NCBI GenBank assembly: GCA_031412355.1
Contig: JANOCR010000303.1
Span: 1-20,256 of the forward strand
Length of the DNA: 20,256 bases
From: JAENVT01 sp031412355
Lineage (GTDB): Bacteria; Actinomycetota; Acidimicrobiia; Acidimicrobiales; Ilumatobacteraceae
Direction: 5' to 3'
Shown: one piece after another, positions 14,891 through 20,256 of the stretch
Layout of the letters: each line of letters starts with the position of its first letter
Numbering within the stretch: the first letter of the stretch is position 1
Made by a program: the position numbers and the translations under genes
The notes under the pieces: model-generated
Told to the model about the DNA's origin: nothing
Database searches by the model: none
The model's input: only the letters and a program-made list of their open reading frames with translations

Positions 14891-15591
14891 GCAGAGTTGT
14901 CCTGATTACAGGCGGATCACGAGGCATCGGGTTGGCCTGCGCGCAGCGGTTCGCGGCCCTCGGCGATCGAGTCGCGGTCACCTACAACTCGTCGCCCCCG
15001 CCGGACGGCCTGTTCGCCGTGGCCTGCGACGTGACATCTTCCGAGTCGGTCGAAGCAGCCTTCAAGGCCGTGGAAGACCAGTTCGGGCCCGTCGAGGTCT
15101 TGGTGTCGAACGCCGGCATCACCAAAGACGGCTTGCTGTTGCGCATGAGCGAGACCGATTTCGGATCCGTGATCGATGCCAACCTGACCGCTGCCTATCG
15201 AGTCGCCAAGCGCGCCACGCAGGGCATGCTTCGGGCGCGCGCCGGGCGAATCATCTTCATGTCGTCGGTGGTTGCACTGCTGGGCTCGGCAGGTCAGGCC
15301 AACTACGCAGCCTCGAAGGCGGGGCTCGTTGGTTTGGCCCGCTCGTTGGCGCGCGAACTGGGATCGCGCAGCATCACCGTCAACGTCGTGGCTCCCGGCC
15401 CGGTCGAGACCGACATGACTGCAGCTCTCGGCGACAAACGGCTGGCCGAACTCACCGCTGCCGTCCCCCTGGCGCGCATGGCGTCGGCCGAGGAAATCGC
15501 TGGCGTCGTGGCCTTCCTGGCGTCATCCGATGCTGCCTACATCACCGGTGCAGTCATACCGGTGGATGGCGGCCTGGGTATGGGCCACTGA
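14887..15591 (+). CDS. fabG: 3-oxoacyl-ACP reductase (short-chain dehydrogenase/reductase)
   Basis: A 234-residue NADPH-type reductase for the first reduction step of fatty-acid elongation. It has the nucleotide-binding loop GGSRGIG (9-15), CDVT (48-50), NAGITKDGLLLRM (75-87), and catalytic N99, S127, Y140 and K144 (YAASK). VAPGPVETDM and PVDGGLGMGH close the fold. The start is the GTG at 14887, overlapping the fabH TGA (GTGA). An open frame reaches back to 14458 but lies inside fabH. It is slightly shorter than the usual ~245 residues because the segment after the second strand is compact (SSPPPDG). Position between fabH and acpP supports the fatty-acid role over a general SDR. Confidence 0.95.
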   Translation: MSRVVLITGGSRGIGLACAQRFAALGDRVAVTYNSSPPPDGLFAVACDVTSSESVEAAFKAVEDQFGPVEVLVSNAGITKDGLLLRMSETDFGSVIDANLTAAYRVAKRATQGMLRARAGRIIFMSSVVALLGSAGQANYAASKAGLVGLARSLARELGSRSITVNVVAPGPVETDMTAALGDKRLAELTAAVPLARMASAEEIAGVVAFLASSDAAYITGAVIPVDGGLGMGH

Positions 15592-15624
15592 TCTGTCGGT
15601 AACATCGACCGTTATCACGAACAC

Positions 15625-15630
15625 AAGGAG
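15625..15630 (+). promoter_or_regulatory. Ribosome binding site of acpP
   Basis: AAGGAG lies 6 nt before the GTG at 15637. It is the strongest site in the operon, as expected for an abundant carrier protein. The 45-nt gap after fabG is the only gap in the operon over about 15 nt and may hold an internal promoter. Confidence 0.7.
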
Positions 15631-15636
15631 ATAGTC

Positions 15637-15873
15637 GTGGATCAAGCAATGTTCGCCCGCTTCCAAAAATGTGCCGTCGAGGTGCTGTCGGTTTCGGAAG
15701 ACAAAGTGGTACCTGAAGCAAAGTTCGGCGACGATCTCGATGCCGACAGTCTTGATCTCGTCGAACTGGTCATGGCGTTGGAGGAGGAGTTCGGCGTCGA
15801 GGTGCCAGAGGAGGATCTCGAAGGCATCGAAACTGTCGGCCAAGCCTACGACCTGGTCGTCGGCAAGCTGTGA
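15637..15873 (+). CDS. acpP: Acyl carrier protein
   Basis: A 78-residue, very acidic carrier protein. S38 in DDLDADSLDLVELVMALEEE is the site for the 4'-phosphopantetheine arm, and FGVEVPEEDLEGIETVGQAY forms helix III and the following region. Length and charge are typical for the fatty-acid-synthesis ACP. GTG is the start, with AAGGAG 6 nt upstream; no nearby ATG upstream fits. It lies between fabG and fabF, so it probably carries the intermediates handled by this operon. A phosphopantetheinyl transferase is not in the window. Confidence 0.97.
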   Translation: MDQAMFARFQKCAVEVLSVSEDKVVPEAKFGDDLDADSLDLVELVMALEEEFGVEVPEEDLEGIETVGQAYDLVVGKL

Positions 15874-15886
15874 TGAGGGTTTTGGG

Positions 15887-17068
15887 ATGAAGGGTGCCGG
15901 ACGGCGCGTCGCCATCACCGGCTACGGCGTCGTCGCTCCGTGCGGAGTCGGTAGGAAGGCATTCTGGGACGGCCTCAACGGGCCGGGAATCACCGGCAGC
16001 CGCAGCATCGAGATCGCCGACTGGGATCCTCTCCCTTACTTCGACGGCCCGAAAGAGGCTCGTCGCGCCGATCGCGTCGAGCAGTTCGCCGTTGCGGCAG
16101 CAGCCGAAGCGTTCGAGTTCGCCGGCCGGCCCGATGTCGAATCGAGTCGCTTCGGCACGATCTTCGCCACGGGTGTGGGCGGCCTTCGATCCACCGAGGA
16201 ACAGATCGGGGTGTTGTTGACCAAGGGCGAACGCCGCGTCTCGCCCTTCCTGGTACCGATGATGATGCCCAACGCACCCGGTGCGGCCATCTCGATGCGC
16301 TACGGGCTGCGCGGTCCGAACGAGACCATCACCACCGCATGTGCTGCGTCAACTCATGCCATCGGGTATGCGGCGCGTCTGATCGCGTGGGGGATGTGCG
16401 ACGCCGTCGTCACCGGCGGCGCCGAGTCTGCCGGCTGCCCGATCGGTGTCGCCAGCTTCGGCAACATGACCGCACTCTCGACCTCCGGCTCGAGCCGGCC
16501 GTTCGACGTCGACCGCGACGGGTTCGTGCTCGGCGAGGGCGCCGCAGTGCTGATACTCGAGGAGTGGTCGGTGGCCGAGCGGCGCGGAGCCACCATCGTG
16601 GGCGAGGTGTTGGGGGCCGCGAGCAACGCCGACGCCCACCACATCACCGCGCCTGCTCCCGGTGGAACCGGTGCGATCGCCTGCATGCACCTGGCACTCG
16701 ACGACGCCGGGCTGCAGCCTGGCGACATAGGGCACATCAACGCCCACGGCACCTCGACTCCACTGAACGACGCTGCCGAAGCTGCTGCGGTCACCGACGT
16801 GTTCGGCCCGCGCGGTGTGCCTGTGACGTCGACGAAGGGGGTCACCGGGCATGCCCTGGGCGCAGCCGGAGCGCTGGAAGCAATTGCCATGCTGCTGGCG
16901 ATGGAGCACCGCCTCATCCCGCGCACAGCGGGAACGGTCTCGGTCGATCCGGAGTTCGACATCGACGTCGTCGTCGGGACGGCGCGACCATGGACACCGG
17001 CCCCTTCAATCTCCAACAGCCTCGGTTTCGGCGGGCACAATGGGAGCATCATCCTCGGTCCGGTTTGA
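15887..17068 (+). CDS. fabF: 3-oxoacyl-ACP synthase II (KasA/FabF-type)
   Basis: A 393-residue elongating condensing enzyme. The triad is C152 in TTACAASTHAIGYA, H287 in INAHGTSTPLND and H322 in GVTGHALGAAGALEA, with K317 in STKG. The N-terminus RRVAITGYGVVAPCG, SRPFDVDRDGFVLGEGAAVL, and the closing SNSLGFGGHNGSIIL loop are typical of FabF/KasA. It begins 13 nt after acpP. The ATG at 15887 directly precedes the conserved start, and the longer open frame back to 15671 overlaps acpP in another frame. It is slightly short compared with the usual ~410 residues, mainly at the N-terminal side of the cap. It ends the operon, converging with the GGDEF-EAL gene after 56 bp that hold no clear terminator. 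Confidence 0.95.
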   Translation: MKGAGRRVAITGYGVVAPCGVGRKAFWDGLNGPGITGSRSIEIADWDPLPYFDGPKEARRADRVEQFAVAAAAEAFEFAGRPDVESSRFGTIFATGVGGLRSTEEQIGVLLTKGERRVSPFLVPMMMPNAPGAAISMRYGLRGPNETITTACAASTHAIGYAARLIAWGMCDAVVTGGAESAGCPIGVASFGNMTALSTSGSSRPFDVDRDGFVLGEGAAVLILEEWSVAERRGATIVGEVLGAASNADAHHITAPAPGGTGAIACMHLALDDAGLQPGDIGHINAHGTSTPLNDAAEAAAVTDVFGPRGVPVTSTKGVTGHALGAAGALEAIAMLLAMEHRLIPRTAGTVSVDPEFDIDVVVGTARPWTPAPSISNSLGFGGHNGSIILGPV

Positions 17069-17124
17069 CGAACCAATGGACTGCGACCCAGGCGCACGCC
17101 GAAACCTCGACTGCCCTCGTGACG

Positions 17125-19089
17125 TCACCAGGCGGAGTTCAGGAGATCCATGGAGACGTCAGCCGGAGGTAGTGGCCGGGCGAAGAGGTATCCCTGACCC
17201 TGGTCGCAGCCCAGCTCGCGCAGGCGATCAAGTTGATCGACAGTTTCGACACCTTCGGCGATCGACCGCAGACCGAGGTTGGCGGCCAGGTCGACCACTG
17301 CTGACACGATCCGCTCGTCGGATTGATCTTCGCCGATGCCCTGGACGAACGTTTGGTCGATCTTCACGAAGCTCAGCGGCAGCCGGCGCAGGTGGGTCAG
17401 CGAGGCGTAGCCGGTGCCGAAATCGTCGAGGCCGATCTGCACGCCAAGGTCCCTGATCATCTCGAGTTGCCGCAAGATGTCGGGCCGCAGATCGATGATC
17501 GCAGTTTCTGTCAACTCGAGGTGCAGCGATGTCGGTTCGAGCCCCGTCTGTTCCAAGAGCGTGCCGACGATCGCCGTGAGGTCGCCAGGCTCGAACTGGC
17601 GCGCCGACAGGTTGACAGCGACGGTCAGTGGCACGGCGATGTCGATCGGGTCCCATCGGCGAGCTTCCTCACAGGCCATCTCCAGCACCTGCTTGCCGAG
17701 CGGCACCACCAGCCCGCTGTCTTCGGCCACCGAGATGAATTCGAGAGGTGGCAGAATCGAGCCATCGGGCTCCTCGATTCGGGCGAGGGCTTCGAAGCCC
17801 ACGATGCGTCCCGTGGCGAAGTCGATGACCGGCTGGTAGTAGACGATGATCCGCCGGTCGTCCAACGCGGACTGCAGCATTTTCTGGGCGGTCGAGCGCT
17901 GCAGCACCTGACGACCCAGCGCGGCGTCGAACACCTCGGCACGACCGCGGCCCAGCGACTTGGCCTGGTACATGGCCTTGTCGGCTTCGTTCAGCAAGAT
18001 CTCGGCGGTGCCTCTGCCACCGATCGACACCGCGATGCCGACACTGGCGCCCACCTGATCTCCTTCGCCGGAGCGATGACTCAACTCAGTTACCAGGCGA
18101 TTGCCGATGTCGATGGCATGACCGCGACTCTCGACGTTGGCGGCCAACACCACGAACTCGTCGCCACCGATGCGCGCCACGGTGTCGTGCGGGCGAACGA
18201 CGGCGGTCAGTTGCTCGGCAACCCTGCGTAGCGCCATGTCGCCCGCCGTGTGACCATGTGTGTCATTGATCTGCTTGAACCGATCGAGGTCAACGAACAA
18301 CACGGCAGTGCAGCGACGCGAACGCTTCGATTCCAACAACGCAGTGGTGATCCGATCGACCAGGAGGTTGCGGTTCGGCAGCCCGGTCAATGCGTCGTGC
18401 GTCGCCTGCAATGTCAGGGCAGCTTGTGCAGCCTGCAAGTCGGCCATCCGCTCGGCCTGCACTAAGCCCAGTCTGGAGATCTCCAGGTCCTGGGCCTTCT
18501 GCCCGCTCAGATCGGTGAACGTCAGGCACGTCAGGTTGTCGCCGTCGACTTCGAGTGCTGAGATGCCGACCAGCACAGGGACGGCGAATCCACGGCTGTC
18601 GACCAGATCGAGCTCGACGGTCGCCCCGAGACCGCCCGGTCCTCGTGTCTCGTCGAGCAGGAAGGGAACATTGCCGGCGACGAACGTGGCCAGCGGCGCT
18701 CCGACAATCGACGCTCTTGGCCGCGCCAACAGTTCTGCGAGTCGTCGATTCGCGTACAGGATCAGCCCGTTCGACGAGAGCGTGACGGCCCCGTCACGCA
18801 TGTTCTCGACGAAGATTCGATAGGGGCGATCAGCCGTCGACAGGGTGAAGACGCGACGTCGAGATTGACCGTCGGAGACGACGAAGGCATCGATCTCGCC
18901 TGCGGCTATCGCCCGAAGCATGTCCTCGGCCTCGGCCATTCGCACCAGCGCGTCGGCGAGCGTCGCGGGCATCGCCGCCGGGGCGCCGGTAGCCTCGGGC
19001 AACTTCACCAGCCTGGTGTCGAGCCGGACTCGTTCGACCTTCGGCGGTACGTGGACTGCCGTTCTGACCGGTGCGCGCAGATGTGTCAC
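17125..19089 (-). CDS. PAS-GGDEF-EAL cyclic-di-GMP signalling protein, co-transcribed with kaiB genes
   Basis: About 654 residues, no membrane segments, so cytoplasmic. Order: a helical N-terminal region with EDMLRAIAAGEIDAFVV, a PAS sensor (~88-200; YRIFVENMRDGAVTLSSNGL), a linker helix, GGDEF (~230-395) and EAL (~415-650). The cyclase signature RIGGDEFVVL is intact (GGDEF at 308-312), and RPHD five residues before it is a product-inhibition I-site. The phosphodiesterase residues are also intact: FEALARI (EAL at 433-435), LHLELTET, DDFGTGYASL, KIDQTFV and AEGVET. The protein may therefore make or degrade c-di-GMP, with PAS input setting the balance. I chose the GTG at 19089, one base after the kaiB stop. 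A TTG at 19137 in the same frame would overlap kaiB. The gene closes the kaiC-kaiB-kaiB unit, suggesting it is that switch's output. Confidence 0.93.
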   Translation of the reverse strand: MTHLRAPVRTAVHVPPKVERVRLDTRLVKLPEATGAPAAMPATLADALVRMAEAEDMLRAIAAGEIDAFVVSDGQSRRRVFTLSTADRPYRIFVENMRDGAVTLSSNGLILYANRRLAELLARPRASIVGAPLATFVAGNVPFLLDETRGPGGLGATVELDLVDSRGFAVPVLVGISALEVDGDNLTCLTFTDLSGQKAQDLEISRLGLVQAERMADLQAAQAALTLQATHDALTGLPNRNLLVDRITTALLESKRSRRCTAVLFVDLDRFKQINDTHGHTAGDMALRRVAEQLTAVVRPHDTVARIGGDEFVVLAANVESRGHAIDIGNRLVTELSHRSGEGDQVGASVGIAVSIGGRGTAEILLNEADKAMYQAKSLGRGRAEVFDAALGRQVLQRSTAQKMLQSALDDRRIIVYYQPVIDFATGRIVGFEALARIEEPDGSILPPLEFISVAEDSGLVVPLGKQVLEMACEEARRWDPIDIAVPLTVAVNLSARQFEPGDLTAIVGTLLEQTGLEPTSLHLELTETAIIDLRPDILRQLEMIRDLGVQIGLDDFGTGYASLTHLRRLPLSFVKIDQTFVQGIGEDQSDERIVSAVVDLAANLGLRSIAEGVETVDQLDRLRELGCDQGQGYLFARPLPPADVSMDLLNSAW

Positions 19090-19090
19090 G

Positions 19091-19453
19091 TCAGGTCGGC
19101 TCAGCGGTCGTCGAACCGAGGTCTGCCGGTAGATCAAGCATCGCCAACACCTTGTCGGCTTGTGATAGGTCGCCGACGACCCTGCGCGTTGGCGCCGGCA
19201 GACTCTTGACGAGGGTGGGGGTCGCCAACAGATTGTGGGTCAGCAGGCTGTTCGGGTCCTCGTGTATGTCGACAACGGAGAGATGGTACCGACCGGGGCA
19301 ATGGGCCTCACACATACGACGCGCGTTGGCGATGGCACGCGCCGCAAGGTCAGAAGCTCCGCTGACGAACAGCGTCAACTCATAGAAGCCTTCGTCATCG
19401 ACCACGAATGTATCGCCGGGGTCGGTCACGTCGTCGCCGGGCAGTTCCACCAT
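19091..19453 (-). CDS. kaiB: KaiB-like protein, second and divergent copy
   Basis: A 120-residue KaiB homologue. The core (23-108) keeps YELTLFVSG, the helix with ARAIANARRMCEAH, RYHLSVVDI, LLATPTLVKSLPAPTRRVVGDLS and DKVLAML, matching the thioredoxin-like KaiB fold and its switch region. It carries an acidic N-terminal extension of ~22 residues and a short tail, and its first helix region differs from the canonical PNS sequence (ASDLAARA). The ATG at 19453 is 2 nt after the first kaiB stop, with GGTGGA as a plausible ribosome binding site. The open frame reaches 19831 but overlaps the first kaiB without family similarity. KaiB proteins bind hexameric KaiC after a fold change. This copy may have a different partner or regulate the first copy; that is inference. 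Confidence 0.88.
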   Translation of the reverse strand: MVELPGDDVTDPGDTFVVDDEGFYELTLFVSGASDLAARAIANARRMCEAHCPGRYHLSVVDIHEDPNSLLTHNLLATPTLVKSLPAPTRRVVGDLSQADKVLAMLDLPADLGSTTAEPT

Positions 19454-19455
19454 GG

Positions 19456-19770
19456 CTATTCCACCCCCAGCCGCAACCCGAGGATCACGCTGTCGGCGTT
19501 GGAGAGATCCCCGATGACTCTCCGAAACGGTGTCGGAAGAAGCCGCACGAGTGTGGGAACCGCGAGAATGTCGTCGTTGAGAGCCATGGTGGGATCCAAA
19601 ACCAGATCGACCACTTCGATCTCGTAGCGCCCGTGAAGATGGTCCTCGCACAGTTTGGTGAGGTTCACCAAAGCCCTCGCGGAGTTCGGTGAGTTGTCGG
19701 CAACGTACAACTTGAATTGCCAGACCTTGGGCTCGGCCTCGTCGTAGTCGGCGACGATGTCTGCTGTCAT
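19456..19770 (-). CDS. kaiB: KaiB protein, canonical copy
   Basis: A 104-residue KaiB, close in length to the cyanobacterial ~102-residue protein. It begins with a short acidic tail, then FKLYVADNSPNSARALVNL, RYEIEVVDLVLDP, DDILAVPTLVRLLPTPFRRV and IGDLSNADSVILGL. These match the cyanobacterial KaiB pattern nearly position by position, including the PTL turn and the (V/I)IGDLS segment. In the cyanobacterial clock KaiB binds the N-terminal ring of phosphorylated KaiC and recruits KaiA; no kaiA is visible here. The ATG overlaps the kaiC TGA (ATGA, 19767-19770), so expression is probably coupled to kaiC. A divergent second copy follows. Confidence 0.93.
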   Translation of the reverse strand: MTADIVADYDEAEPKVWQFKLYVADNSPNSARALVNLTKLCEDHLHGRYEIEVVDLVLDPTMALNDDILAVPTLVRLLPTPFRRVIGDLSNADSVILGLRLGVE

Positions 19771-20256
19771 GACGTCTCCGGATCATCGTCGAGACTGTCG
19801 CCGATGCCGACCGCCTTGGAGACGTCGGCACCGCGTAGCAGGCCCTGCGCGACGCGCTGTCCTTCTCGGTCGTCGGCGCCGATCGAGCCGTGACTCAGCA
19901 GACGTTTGACGATGTCGGACTCGCCGTCGAACTCACGCCACAGCGTTGCGGTTTGGGCATCAACCGACTGGCGCCTGCGTTCGAGGTTGACTCGACGTTG
20001 CTCGAGCTCCTCCAGCCACGATGCACCGTCGGCCTGTTCCTTCGCTTCCTGCGCCTGTCGAGCTGATCCGGTGAGCACCCCTTGCGGGCCGACGTAAACG
20101 TCGGACAACTCGATGCCGTGGTCGGTCAGCAGGAACTCGCGGATCTGGTTGCTGTTAGCCATGCCTCGCGCCTTCAGCACATACAGAACTCGGTTGTGTT
20201 CACCATTGCCTTCCAAGGTCTTGACGAGCAGCCATGTGTCGATGAGAGATGTCATC
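19767..20256 (-). CDS. kaiC: KaiC-family RecA-like ATPase, C-terminal part only
   Basis: The last 162 residues of a gene that continues beyond the right edge. Fragment residues 1-65 match the end of the second (CII) KaiC ATPase domain: SLIDTWLLVKTLEGNGEHNR, then VLYVLKARGMANSNQIREFL, LTDHGIELSDVYVGP and GVLTGSARQAQEA. The Met at 20255 is internal to the family alignment, not a start. After this comes a ~95-residue tail, far longer than in cyanobacterial KaiC. It has a charged helix (WLEELEQRRVNLERRRQSVD) and ends very acidic (DSLDDDPETS). Some non-cyanobacterial KaiC proteins carry a comparable C-terminal coiled coil that stacks hexamers. Walker motifs and phosphorylation sites lie outside the window, so activity cannot be judged. 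It overlaps kaiB by 4 nt. Confidence 0.93.
   Translation of the reverse strand, partial: MTSLIDTWLLVKTLEGNGEHNRVLYVLKARGMANSNQIREFLLTDHGIELSDVYVGPQGVLTGSARQAQEAKEQADGASWLEELEQRRVNLERRRQSVDAQTATLWREFDGESDIVKRLLSHGSIGADDREGQRVAQGLLRGADVSKAVGIGDSLDDDPETS

Noticed and set aside
17069..17124. Terminator between fabF and the convergent GGDEF-EAL gene
   Set aside because: Only a 4-bp GGTT/AACC stem is visible with no T-run, too weak to report.
16339..17172. Open frames of 277 codons (plus) and 247 codons (minus, 16354-17097) over fabF
   Set aside because: Both are shadows of the high-GC fabF gene, with Arg-rich or low-complexity translations.
19090..19137. TTG start at 19137 for the GGDEF-EAL protein
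   Set aside because: It would overlap the second kaiB by 47 nt. The GTG at 19089 lies one base after the kaiB stop and fits the spacing of the rest of the operon. The longer form cannot be fully excluded.
20253..20255. Start codon of a small separate protein at 20255
   Set aside because: The Met aligns inside the conserved end of the KaiC second ATPase domain, so the fragment is the tail of a larger gene cut by the window edge.

Overview
The window looks like chromosomal DNA of a high-GC actinobacterium. An acidimicrobial (Ilumatobacter-like) lineage is my tentative guess, based on high GC, many GTG starts, a PdtaR-type ANTAR regulator next to polA, and a type II fatty-acid (FAS-II) operon beside KaiB/KaiC genes. 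I ran no database search, so the taxonomy is an inference. Nothing indicates a phage, plasmid, insertion sequence or CRISPR array. Coding density is very high, and many neighbouring genes overlap by 4 nt (ATGA or GTGA).

Layout. (1) 1-2545, minus: an ANTAR response regulator (pdtaR-like) overlaps the start of DNA polymerase I (polA). polA runs off the left edge just before polymerase motif A. (2) 2621-8258, minus: a complete five-gene Opp/Dpp/Nik-type ABC importer in the order lipoprotein, permease, permease, ATPase, ATPase. (3) 8427-11987, plus, divergent from the importer: a TetR-family regulator, an FGGY-family kinase and a PLP enzyme strikingly similar to eukaryotic sphingosine-1-phosphate lyase. 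A promoter-like TTGAAC-N17-TATTCT for the importer carries a perfect inverted repeat in its spacer, which is a good candidate TetR operator. (4) 12006-12643, minus: a small coiled-coil protein, an intergenic stretch with short tandem repeats, and tRNA-Leu(CAA). (5) 12745-17068, plus: the fatty-acid operon fabD-fabH-fabG-acpP-fabF. FabD has a C-terminal domain resembling a biotinyl/lipoyl domain without the modifiable lysine. (6) 17125-20256, minus: a tight unit of kaiC (C-terminal part only), two different kaiB genes, and a PAS-GGDEF-EAL protein.

How the parts may work together. Regions 2 and 3 suggest uptake, phosphorylation and carbon-carbon cleavage of a phosphorylated amino-alcohol-like compound, controlled by the local TetR protein. 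The kinase-then-lyase order parallels sphingosine kinase followed by S1P lyase, but the substrate is unknown. Region 6 looks like a non-cyanobacterial KaiC/KaiB timing or stress switch whose likely output is cyclic-di-GMP. No kaiA is visible. These two loci are the most interesting parts of the window. The rest is mainly housekeeping: replication and repair, fatty-acid synthesis and a tRNA.
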